From assembly GCA_035352715.1 (NCBI GenBank), contig DAOPYE010000071.1, forward strand, positions 1-13,332: 13,332 nt of DNA, written 5' to 3'. A program made the translations under genes and the position numbers. This document shows, piece after piece, positions 1 to 6,005 of the stretch. The stretch comes from DAOPYE01 sp035352715 (GTDB taxonomy: Bacteria > Acidobacteriota > Holophagae > Holophagales > Holophagaceae). Positions within the stretch are counted from its first letter, which is position 1. Each line of letters starts with the position of its first letter. The notes under the pieces are model-generated. The model saw only the letters and a list, made by a program, of their open reading frames with translations. It ran no database searches and had not been told where the DNA came from.

Positions 1-311
1 AAGGCATCCACCACCAGCAGCACGCTATCCACCATGGACAGCACGCGCTCCACCTCGCCGCCGAAATCCGCGTGGCCCGGCGTATCCACGATATTGAAGC
101 GGAAGCCGCCCCAATGCAGAGCCGTGGTCTTGGCCAGGATCGTGATGCCGCGCTCACGCTCCTGATCATTGGAATCCATGGCCTGCTCGACAACCTTCTG
201 GTTGTCGCGGAAGACGTGCGCCCCCTTGAACATCGCGTCCACCAGGGAGGTCTTCCCGTGGTCAACGTGCGCGATGATGGCGATGTTTCGAAACTTTTCA
301 ATGGGCGTCAT
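1..311 (-). CDS. typA: Ribosome-associated GTPase TypA/BipA, N-terminal part (runs off the window)
   Basis: Only the first 103 codons are present, read leftwards from ATG at 311-309. The visible part is the GTP-binding G domain of a translational GTPase of the EF-G/LepA/TypA class. The P-loop AHVDHGKTS lies at residues 14-22, the switch I motif RGITI at 54-58 and the G3 motif DTPGH at 76-80, followed by ADFGGEVERV and SMVDSVLLVVDA. The opening IEKFRNIAIIAHVDHGKTSL and the segment MDSNDQERERGITILAK are characteristic of TypA rather than EF-G or LepA. Members of this family bind ribosomes, assist 50S assembly and affect growth under stress such as cold. The start is supported by an AAGGA ribosome binding site about 5 nt upstream. 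The gene is divergent from pilT. The missing C-terminal part is simply beyond the window edge; nothing suggests a pseudogene. Confidence 0.95.
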   Translation of the reverse strand, partial: MTPIEKFRNIAIIAHVDHGKTSLVDAMFKGAHVFRDNQKVVEQAMDSNDQERERGITILAKTTALHWGGFRFNIVDTPGHADFGGEVERVLSMVDSVLLVVDA

Positions 312-376
312 GGTGTCCTTCGGCCGAAAGCCTTTTGGCGCGTCTCCGACCCAGGAGATCGAACGCCGAATCAAAC

Positions 377-405
377 ATTTTACCAGTCCATCGCCCTTTT
401 TCCGA
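377..405 (-). promoter_or_regulatory. Possible extended -10 promoter for typA
   Basis: On the minus strand, TGGTAAAAT (385-377) matches an extended -10 element (TGnTAtAAT type) about 65 nt upstream of the typA start. The hexamer 17 nt further upstream, TCGGAA, is a poor -35, as is common when the -10 is extended. The assignment rests on motif similarity alone. The rest of the 312-485 divergent intergenic region shows no other clear element; I saw no convincing promoter for pilT in it. Confidence 0.3.
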
Positions 406-485
406 GTGCGAATTCTTCCGTCAAGCCCTCTACGGACCTAAACTGGTATTCCCTCTCGCAGACACCGGGTTTTGGAGTCCTCACC

Positions 486-1724
486 ATGCACATCAATGAG
501 CTGCTCACCACTGTCGTCGATCTGGGCGGATCCGATCTTCATCTCAAGGTCGGCAACTACCCCATCGCCCGCGTAAAGGGCCGCCTGACGCCGCTGACGC
601 AGTTCAAGAAGCTGGTGCAGGAGGACACCATCGCCATGGCGTATTCGATCATGGCCTCCGAACGGCAGAAGACGAAGTTCAAGGAGAACCTCGACATCGA
701 CTTGGCGTACTCGGTGCCGGCCCTGGGGCGCTTTCGCTGCAATATCTTCAACCAGCGGGGCACCGTGGGCATGGTGCTGCGCGTGATTCCCCGCCGCATC
801 TTCAGCATCGAGGACCTGATGTTGCCCCGCGTCCTGAACCAGATCTGCGAGGAACAGCGCGGCATGGTGCTGGTGACGGGCACGACGGGCAGCGGCAAGT
901 CCACCACGCTGGCGGCCATGATCGATCTCATCAACGCCACGCGTGTCGAACACATCCTCACCATCGAAGACCCCATCGAGTACCTGCATCGCGACAACAC
1001 GTCGATCATCAACCAGCGCGAGGTGGAAGCGGACTGCAAGAGCTTCGCCAGCGCCCTGCGCGCGGCGCTTCGCCAGGATCCCGACGTGATTCTCGTGGGC
1101 GAAATGCGCGATCTGGAGACGATCGAGACCGCCATCCACGCGGCCGAGACGGGCCATCTGGTGTTCTCCACCCTGCACACGCTGGACGCCACCGAGACGA
1201 TCAACCGCATCATCGGCGTCTTCCCGCCCCATCACCAGAAGCAGATCCGCCTGCAGTTGGCGGGCGTGCTGAAGGCCGTCGTCAGCCAGCGCCTGGTGCC
1301 CCGCGCCGACGGCCAGGGCCGCGTGCCCGCGGTAGAGGTGCTGGTGGCCACCGAAACCGTCCGCACCTGCATCGAGGAAAAAGAAAAGACCAAGGGCCTG
1401 CGCGATGTCATCGCCTCCGGCACCAGCCAGTACGGCATGCAGACCTTCGACCAGAGCCTCTACTTCCTGCTGCAAGAGGGCCTGATCACCGTCGATGAGG
1501 CCCTGAAGCGGGCCACCAACGTCGGCGAGTTCAAGCTCAAGCTGGAAGGCATCAACTCCACCGCCGACATGGCCAGGTCGAACATGGAACGCGGCATGAG
1601 CATCACCACTGGCGGCGGCCGCGAAGCGGGTGGCTCGCTGGCCCCGGAGACCGTGCGCGTCCCCGAGCCCCACCGTCCTGCCGCACCCGGATCGCCCGAG
1701 CAAAAGATCACGCTGGCGCGGTAG
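486..1724 (+). CDS. pilT: Type IV pilus retraction ATPase, PilT family
   Basis: A 412-residue secretion ATPase of the PilT/PilU/GspE superfamily. Such hexameric cytoplasmic motors depolymerise type IV pili to drive twitching motility and DNA uptake. The N-terminal PAS-like half begins MHINELLTTVVDLGGSDLHL, typical of PilT. The ATPase core has Walker A GTTGSGKST (132-140), the Asp box TIEDPIEYLH (159-168), RAALRQDPDVILVGEMRD containing Walker B (192-209) and the His box HLVFSTLHT (224-232). The start at 486 follows GGAG with an 8-nt spacer; the frame stays open back to 72, but that upstream part is antisense to typA and to the intergenic region. PilT proteins are usually 340-380 residues; here a tail of roughly 50 residues after 360, rich in Gly and Pro, extends the C-terminus. 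PilU or another PilT paralogue is possible, because no pilus genes are nearby to settle the subtype. Confidence 0.9.
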   Translation: MHINELLTTVVDLGGSDLHLKVGNYPIARVKGRLTPLTQFKKLVQEDTIAMAYSIMASERQKTKFKENLDIDLAYSVPALGRFRCNIFNQRGTVGMVLRVIPRRIFSIEDLMLPRVLNQICEEQRGMVLVTGTTGSGKSTTLAAMIDLINATRVEHILTIEDPIEYLHRDNTSIINQREVEADCKSFASALRAALRQDPDVILVGEMRDLETIETAIHAAETGHLVFSTLHTLDATETINRIIGVFPPHHQKQIRLQLAGVLKAVVSQRLVPRADGQGRVPAVEVLVATETVRTCIEEKEKTKGLRDVIASGTSQYGMQTFDQSLYFLLQEGLITVDEALKRATNVGEFKLKLEGINSTADMARSNMERGMSITTGGGREAGGSLAPETVRVPEPHRPAAPGSPEQKITLAR

Positions 1725-1736
1725 GGCGAGCCGCCC
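1724..1736. terminator. Possible short hairpin between convergent pilT and kdpE
   Basis: The 21-nt gap between the convergent stop codons contains GGGCG-AGC-CGCCC, a perfect 5-bp GC stem with a 3-nt loop that starts in the last base of the pilT stop codon. No T-run follows on either strand, so it is at best a weak or factor-assisted bidirectional terminator. It could equally be chance in GC-rich DNA. Confidence 0.2.
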
Positions 1737-1745
1737 GACCGTCCT

Positions 1746-2456
1746 TCAGTTCTCCACCCTCAGTCGGTATCCGACGCCCGGCTCCGTGATCAGGTAGCGG
1801 GGCTGGGCGGAGTCCGCTTCCAGCTTCTGGCGGAGCTGGGCCATGTAGACGCGCAGATAGTGTGGCTGCGCACCTGCGGCCTCGCCCCAGACCTCTTTCA
1901 GCAGTTGGTGGTGTGTCAGCACCTTGCCCGCGTGCTTCACCAGGGTGATCAGTAGGCGGTATTCGTTGGGCGTCAGGTGAACCACGACCCCATCCACGCT
2001 CACGCGGCGCTGCACCTGGTCGACGCGCAGATTGCCCAGCTCGAAAATCGGCGGCGGAGCGGGCTCGGCGCCGTGGCGGCCATGGCGCAGGGCCACGCGG
2101 ATCCGCGCCAGCAGCTCGCCGGTGCCAAAGGGCTTGGTCAGGTAGTCGTCCGCGCCCGCGTCCAGCGCCTGGATCTTGTCCTGTTCCTGGCCCCGGGCGG
2201 AAATCACGATGATGGGGGCGTCACACCACGCCCGCACCCGCCGCGTCAGCTCGATGCCATCCAGATCCGGCAGTCCGAGATCCATCAGGATGACGTCGGG
2301 CCGGTGCCCGGCGATGGTCGGTTCTGCATCCTTCGCCGTGATGGCTTCCAGCACATCGAAGCCCTCGGTGGCAAGCGTGGTCCTCAGATACCGCCGGATC
2401 TGCGGCTCGTCATCCACCACCAGGACGCGCGTCTGGATGCGGCCGTTCTCAGGCAT
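1746..2456 (-). CDS. kdpE: Response regulator KdpE, OmpR/PhoB family
   Basis: Cytoplasmic response regulator, the usual partner of the KdpD kinase, which typically activates the kdpFABC potassium pump genes. The receiver domain starts with TRVLVVDDEPQIRRYL, giving the acidic pair DD. The phosphoacceptor Asp lies in PDVILMDLGLPDLDGIEL, with conserved Ser and Lys in IIVISARGQE and ADDYLTKPFGTGEL. The C-terminal winged-helix DNA-binding domain contains LTPNEYRLLITLVKHAGKVL and ends RYLITEPGVGYRL, typical of OmpR-family regulators and of KdpE. The start is ambiguous among in-frame ATGs at 2474, 2462 and 2456. I chose 2456, which overlaps the kdpD stop as ATGCCTGA and has GGGGCGG 6 nt upstream. 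The 2474 start has a better GGAGGAG, but 13 nt away. The overlap implies translational coupling to kdpD. Confidence 0.9.
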   Translation of the reverse strand: MPENGRIQTRVLVVDDEPQIRRYLRTTLATEGFDVLEAITAKDAEPTIAGHRPDVILMDLGLPDLDGIELTRRVRAWCDAPIIVISARGQEQDKIQALDAGADDYLTKPFGTGELLARIRVALRHGRHGAEPAPPPIFELGNLRVDQVQRRVSVDGVVVHLTPNEYRLLITLVKHAGKVLTHHQLLKEVWGEAAGAQPHYLRVYMAQLRQKLEADSAQPRYLITEPGVGYRLRVEN

Positions 2457-5193
2457 CGACATCCGCCCCGGCATCGTCGGCCGGGAGCTCCTCCGCCGGG
2501 GGCTGCGGGGGCTGGCCCTCGAGGGGCAGGCTCACGAGGATCTGGGCCCCGCCATTGGGGCGGTTGCCCGCGCGGATCCAGCCGCCATGGGCTTCCACAA
2601 TGCCCTTGCAGATGGCCAACCCCAGGCCCGCGCCGGGACGGCGCTGCCCCTGGGGCAGGCGCACCAGCTTTTCGAAGATGCGCTCCTCCTCGCCTTCCGG
2701 AATGCCTTCGCCGCTATCGGCGATGGCCAGGGTCAGGGCACGATCCGTGGCCCAGCCCTTGATCTCGATGGGGCTTTGCTCGGGGCCGTACTTGATGGCG
2801 TTATCCAGGATATTGATCAGCACCTGTTCCATCAGCACCGCGTCCGCGGGCACCAGGGGAAGGCTGGACGGCAGATCGATCTCCACCTTGCGGTTCGTCA
2901 GCTGGCCGCGCATGCGATCCAAGGCGCTGCCCACCAGTTCCTCGGCGGGAACCCATTCCTTGTGCATATCCAGCACGCCCGATTCCAGGCGGGTCACCTC
3001 CAGCAGATTGGCCACCAGGCGCTGCAACTGTCGCGCGTCCTCGTGGATCGTCTCCAGCAGCTCAGTGCGCGCGTCGGGCGTGAGCTGGCCGTGATCACCC
3101 AGCAGGGTCGTCGCCGCCCCGGTGATGGTCCCCAGGGGGGTGCGCAGATCGTGGCTGACAGCCGAAAGCAGGGTGTTGCGCAGCTGTTCGCGCTCCATGC
3201 TGAGCTGGGCCTTGGTGGATTTCTCGGCCAGGACCGTCCGCTCCAGGGCCAGGGCGGCCTGGTTGGCGAAGGCCTCCAGCAGATGGCGCTGATCCGGCTC
3301 CATCCAATGCGGCACGCCTTCGGGCCGCAGGCCCATGACGCCGATGGTCTCCTGCGTTCCCCGCAGCGGCAGGTACAGCGCCTTGGCACCGGGCAGAGTA
3401 TCCGTCCCGAACCCTGCGGCCTCCTGGTGATCCATCACCCATTGCGCCACGCCCAGCTCGTCCTTCGGAAAGCCTTCCGGCATCTCATGGCTCTTGATCT
3501 TGATGCGGCCATGGGCGTCGGGCAGCAGGATCGCCGCACGGCACTGGAACTGGTCCTCCACGCTGTGCACGGCGGATTCCACCATGGACGCGGAATCCGC
3601 GTTGCGTGTCAGTTCGGCGGTCAGGCGGAACAGCGCCATGGTGCGCTGCTCGCGCACGCGGGCCAGCCGGGCCTGGCGGCGGATGCGTTCGGTGAGGTTG
3701 CCGATGATGACCCCGACCAGCACCATGACCACGCCCGTCCCGATGTGCTTCAGATCCGTCAGGGTGAAGGCGTTGTGACCGGCGGTGAACAGGTAGTTGT
3801 AGGCCGTGGCGCTGACGATGGAAGCGTACAGGCTGGGCCAGCGGCCCACCCGCGTGGCCACCACGAGGATGCCCAGCAGGTAGATCATCAGCATGTCCGT
3901 TTCCTGCAGGCGTCCGGCCAGCAGGAAGCCGATGCCCGAGAACAGCGCCACCACGGCGGTGGCGTAGACGAAGTGCAGGAATGTCGGCGTATTGGGCACG
4001 CGCTTGATCTCGCCCCTTTTTCGCCCGGACTTCTTTTCCTTGTCGTCCTCCGGCTCACCCGTGATGACGTGGATATCGATATCGCCGCTGCGGCGGATCA
4101 GATCCGTGAGCAGGGAACCCGTGAAGATCTCCACCCACAGGGGCTTGCGGGGCTTGCCCACCAGCACGCGCGTAACATTGCGACTGGTGGCCAGGGCGAT
4201 GATATCGTCGGCGATCTTCAGATCCCCCTGCACCACCACCGTCTCCGCACCCAGGCGCTCTGCCAGGCGAAGGTTCTCCTCCAGGCGCTCCCGGCGCTCC
4301 TCCGAATAGCGCAGCCTCCGGCTCGTCTCCACGTAGACCGCCATCCACGGCGCGCGCAGGCCTTCCGCCATGCGGTGCGCGGCGCGGATGAGCTTGGCGC
4401 TGCTCTCCTTTGTATCGATGCATACCATCAGGCGCTCGCCCGCGGCCCAGGTCTTCTGGATGCGTTCGCTGGCCATGTAGCGGCGCATATCCGCATCCAC
4501 CAGCTCGGCCGTGCGACGCAGCGACATTTCGCGCAGGGCCATCAGATTGCCCTTGCGGAAGAAACGATCGATGGCGTGTTTGGCCTGATCGGGCACGTAG
4601 ACCTTGCCCTCCTTCAGGCGCGTGATCAGCTCGTCGGGGCTGATGTCCACCAGTTCGATCTCGTCGGCGCGCTGCATGAGCGTATCGGGGATCGTCTCCC
4701 GCACGATGACGCCGGTGATCTGCGCCACCACGTCCTTGTAGCTCTCCAGATGCTGGACATTGACGGTCGTGAAAACATCGATGCCCGCGTCCAGCAGCTC
4801 CATCACGTCCTGCCAGCGCTTCTGGTGCCGCGAGCCCTGCACATTACTGTGCGCCAACTCGTCCACCAGGATGAGCCGGGGCTTGCGCGCGATCGCCCCA
4901 TCCAGATCGAACTCCTCCTGGAAGGTGCCTCGATAAGGCAGCGTCTTGCGCGGCAGCACCTCGAAGCCCTCCAGGTGCCTGGCGGTATCCGAGCGCCCAT
5001 GGGTCTCCGCGATGCCCACCACCACGTCCATCCCATCAGCCAGACAGTGGTGCGCCTCGCGCAGCATGGCGTAGGTCTTTCCCACGCCCGCCGCCATGCC
5101 GAAAAAGATCTTCAGCTTGGCCCGGTGCTTACGCGCCTCATCCTCCTGGATCGCCTTCAAGATTTGGTCTGGATCGGGTCGTTGCTGTTCCAC
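2449..5193 (-). CDS. kdpD: Osmosensitive K+ channel sensor histidine kinase KdpD
   Basis: A 914-residue membrane histidine kinase that senses potassium or osmotic status and phosphorylates KdpE. The length and domain order match full KdpD (about 890-900 residues). The N-terminal KdpD domain has Walker A GMAAGVGKT (32-40) and VDELAH (110-115). A universal-stress-protein-like domain follows at about 253-376. Four membrane segments lie between about 405 and 500, and a GAF-like region at about 533-655. The kinase core has the H box SHDLRTPL (phosphorylated His681), N box NILDNAIKY (794-802), DSGEGIP (826-832) and GLGLAI (856-861). The start codon is GTG at 5193; no good ribosome binding site precedes it, and no other in-frame start lies upstream of the Walker A motif. 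A Pro/Glu/Asp-rich tail of about 20 residues follows the kinase. No kdpFABC genes are beside it. Confidence 0.95.
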   Translation of the reverse strand: MEQQRPDPDQILKAIQEDEARKHRAKLKIFFGMAAGVGKTYAMLREAHHCLADGMDVVVGIAETHGRSDTARHLEGFEVLPRKTLPYRGTFQEEFDLDGAIARKPRLILVDELAHSNVQGSRHQKRWQDVMELLDAGIDVFTTVNVQHLESYKDVVAQITGVIVRETIPDTLMQRADEIELVDISPDELITRLKEGKVYVPDQAKHAIDRFFRKGNLMALREMSLRRTAELVDADMRRYMASERIQKTWAAGERLMVCIDTKESSAKLIRAAHRMAEGLRAPWMAVYVETSRRLRYSEERRERLEENLRLAERLGAETVVVQGDLKIADDIIALATSRNVTRVLVGKPRKPLWVEIFTGSLLTDLIRRSGDIDIHVITGEPEDDKEKKSGRKRGEIKRVPNTPTFLHFVYATAVVALFSGIGFLLAGRLQETDMLMIYLLGILVVATRVGRWPSLYASIVSATAYNYLFTAGHNAFTLTDLKHIGTGVVMVLVGVIIGNLTERIRRQARLARVREQRTMALFRLTAELTRNADSASMVESAVHSVEDQFQCRAAILLPDAHGRIKIKSHEMPEGFPKDELGVAQWVMDHQEAAGFGTDTLPGAKALYLPLRGTQETIGVMGLRPEGVPHWMEPDQRHLLEAFANQAALALERTVLAEKSTKAQLSMEREQLRNTLLSAVSHDLRTPLGTITGAATTLLGDHGQLTPDARTELLETIHEDARQLQRLVANLLEVTRLESGVLDMHKEWVPAEELVGSALDRMRGQLTNRKVEIDLPSSLPLVPADAVLMEQVLINILDNAIKYGPEQSPIEIKGWATDRALTLAIADSGEGIPEGEEERIFEKLVRLPQGQRRPGAGLGLAICKGIVEAHGGWIRAGNRPNGGAQILVSLPLEGQPPQPPAEELPADDAGADVDA

Positions 5194-5199
5194 GAGCCC

Positions 5200-5227
5200 A
5201 GTGTAGATGGCAGCGCCAACCCCTCAA
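5200..5227 (-). promoter_or_regulatory. Candidate sigma70-type promoter directly upstream of kdpD
   Basis: On the minus strand, TTGAGG (5227-5222) and TACACT (5205-5200) are separated by 16 nt; each matches four of six consensus bases. The -10 ends 6 nt before the GTG start of kdpD, so transcription would begin at or next to the start codon and give a leaderless mRNA. That fits the lack of a ribosome binding site there. This is a motif reading only; read-through from the upstream small gene would be an alternative. Confidence 0.3.
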
Positions 5228-5254
5228 AGAACGATTGAGAATAAATCGCGCCGA

Positions 5255-5650
5255 TCAGAAATCCAGAATGGCCTTGCCCTGTTCCAGATGTGCGGACCAC
5301 TCCGCGCCCGAATCCGGATTGCGGACGATGATGCGGTTGAAGCCCGCCGCGAGGATGGACCGGAACAGCAGCGCGTGCTCGTCCTTGCCCCGCAGGATCG
5401 GCTTGGCGTGGCGCGGCTTCGCCACGCCCGGCATCAGGATCACCGCGGTCAAGCCCTCCGCCGCCACCCGCTGGGCCTTGCCCTGGAGTTGGAACTGCTG
5501 GTTGGTGATCCGCACCCAGTTGTCGCGGGCGCCCGACATTCCGTTTGGCATCCCGTCGATGGTCCCGAGCAGGGGCTGCTGCGCGGTGGTCGGCATCGCG
5601 ACGACAAAAAACAGGGCGGCGAACCCCAAGGAAGGCAGCAGGTGGGACAT
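5255..5650 (-). CDS. Small predicted secreted protein of unknown function
   Basis: A 131-residue protein I do not recognise. The chosen start, ATG at 5650, has GAGG about 6 nt upstream and gives a clear signal peptide: a short start MSHLLPSLG, a hydrophobic core GFAALFFVVAM and a likely signal peptidase I site near PTTA-QQ (residues 20-25). There is no lipobox cysteine. An in-frame ATG 14 codons earlier would place a longer polar segment before the hydrophobic core and is less likely. The mature part of about 108 residues contains no cysteine and has short motifs such as NWVRITNQQF, ILMPGVAKPRHAKP, ILAAGFNRIIVRNPDSGAEW, and ends AILDF. It lies 61 nt upstream of kdpD on the same strand with no terminator between, so co-transcription is possible. 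A periplasmic role linked to KdpD would be speculation. Confidence 0.65.
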   Translation of the reverse strand: MSHLLPSLGFAALFFVVAMPTTAQQPLLGTIDGMPNGMSGARDNWVRITNQQFQLQGKAQRVAAEGLTAVILMPGVAKPRHAKPILRGKDEHALLFRSILAAGFNRIIVRNPDSGAEWSAHLEQGKAILDF

Positions 5651-5809
5651 GTGGACCTCGGATGAGGCCAACAGCATACGCCCTAATTTCAACCAACCGC
5701 CGCCATGGCCCCATGACCGCGCCGATAACCGCGCCCTGATCGCCCCCCCGGCCTCGCGATTCCAGCTTTTCCATTGACCTGAATCACAATTTCAGCGAAG
5801 GTGGATGCC

Positions 5810-5908
5810 ATGCACAGGCAGGCGGTCAGTCACCGTTGCATCCTCGGTCCCACGACCGAGAAGGCCTTCCTGTCCATGACTACGACCAAGACCACCACCA
5901 CCCGTTAG
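5810..5908 (+). CDS. thrL: Threonine-rich leader peptide of the thr operon
   Basis: A short open frame between 5810 and the TAG at 5906-5908, immediately before the thrA terminator hairpin. Read from ATG 5810 it gives 32 residues with nine threonines, seven of them in the final ten residues, MTTTKTTTTR. The 5810 start follows AAGGTGG with a 5-nt spacer. A second in-frame ATG at 5876 would give only the final decapeptide, but its nearest purine-rich site (GAAGG) is 11 nt away. Threonine codons run from 5879 to 5902, mainly ACC. The arrangement matches leader peptides whose stalled ribosome senses charged tRNA-Thr. The E. coli thr leader mixes Thr and Ile; here the run lacks isoleucine (one Ile lies earlier, at residue 11), so the signal would be threonine alone. 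The name is given by analogy of position and content, not by sequence homology. Confidence 0.75.
   Translation: MHRQAVSHRCILGPTTEKAFLSMTTTKTTTTR
5843..5860 (+). promoter_or_regulatory. Perfect 7-bp hairpin inside the leader frame
   Basis: CTCGGTC-CCAC-GACCGAG forms a perfect 7-bp stem with a 4-nt loop, 16 nt before the internal ATG at 5876. In a leader transcript this could be an early pause site that lets the first ribosome catch up with RNA polymerase. It could also control initiation at 5876. The stem is certain from the sequence; its role is inference. Confidence 0.4.
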
Positions 5909-5912
5909 GGTG
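5899..5912 (+). promoter_or_regulatory. Attenuator 1:2-type hairpin over the Thr codons and stop
   Basis: CACCC (5899-5903) pairs with GGGTG (5908-5912) around a GTTA loop. The 5' arm lies in the last Thr codon and Arg codon, and the loop spans the start of the stop codon. Its 3' end shares G5912 with the antiterminator arm. It would form only when no ribosome covers the end of the leader frame, the role of the pause (1:2) stem in classical attenuators. The stem is short, so confidence is moderate. Confidence 0.4.
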
Positions 5913-5957
5913 CGCGGGCGGCTTGCCGAATCGAACTCACAAGATTCCGCCCCGCGC
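5912..5957 (+). promoter_or_regulatory. Threonine attenuator antiterminator pairing
   Basis: GCGCGGGCGG (5912-5921) can pair with CCGCCCCGCGC (5947-5957) to give ten GC pairs with a single bulged C at 5950 and a 25-nt loop. The right arm contains the whole 5' arm of the terminator (5949-5956), so the two structures exclude each other. The left arm begins 3 nt after the leader stop codon. A ribosome terminating there would cover it and permit the terminator, while one stalled at the first Thr codons (5879-5887) would leave it free. This reproduces the logic of amino-acid attenuation. Confidence 0.65.
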
Positions 5958-5976
5958 CAAACGACGCGGGGCTTTT
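5949..5976 (+). terminator. Intrinsic terminator of the thr attenuator
   Basis: GCCCCGCG (5949-5956) and CGCGGGGC (5965-5972) form a perfect 8-bp GC stem with an 8-nt loop, followed at once by TTTT (5973-5976) and then CGTATTA. It lies 29 nt upstream of the thrA start and after the threonine-rich frame, the standard place for an attenuator. The T-run is short, so termination may be partial, which suits a regulated terminator. It could also be read as the terminator of a small independent transcript. Confidence 0.75.
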
Positions 5977-6005
5977 CGTATTACGACTCAGCAAAGCGAG
6001 GAACC

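Noticed and set aside
331..420. tRNA-like segment on the minus strand (GTTCGATC next to GC-rich sequence)
   Set aside because: No acceptor stem, D arm or anticodon arm could be assembled around it.
72..485. Upstream extension of the pilT frame
   Set aside because: This part is antisense to typA and crosses the intergenic region. PilT proteins start with the MHINELL-type sequence at 486, which has its own ribosome binding site.
438..1703. Long minus-strand frame opposite pilT
   Set aside because: The product has low-complexity Ala/Gly/His/Asp composition with no domains, and it lies wholly over a clear PilT gene.
2176..5238. A very long plus-strand open frame (1020 codons) opposite kdpD and kdpE
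   Set aside because: It is antisense to two clearly recognisable genes, its product is rich in His, Gln, Arg and Gly with no motifs, and such frames arise from high-GC codon bias.
5774..5802. TTGACC as a -35 box for the thr leader
   Set aside because: The hexamer 17 nt downstream (GAAGGT) is not a -10, and it would leave no room for the leader ribosome binding site. I could not identify a convincing thr promoter in 5651-5809.
5910..6005. N-terminal extension of thrA
   Set aside because: It overlaps the attenuator hairpins and lacks homology to aspartokinase, whose usual start lies near KFGGTS.
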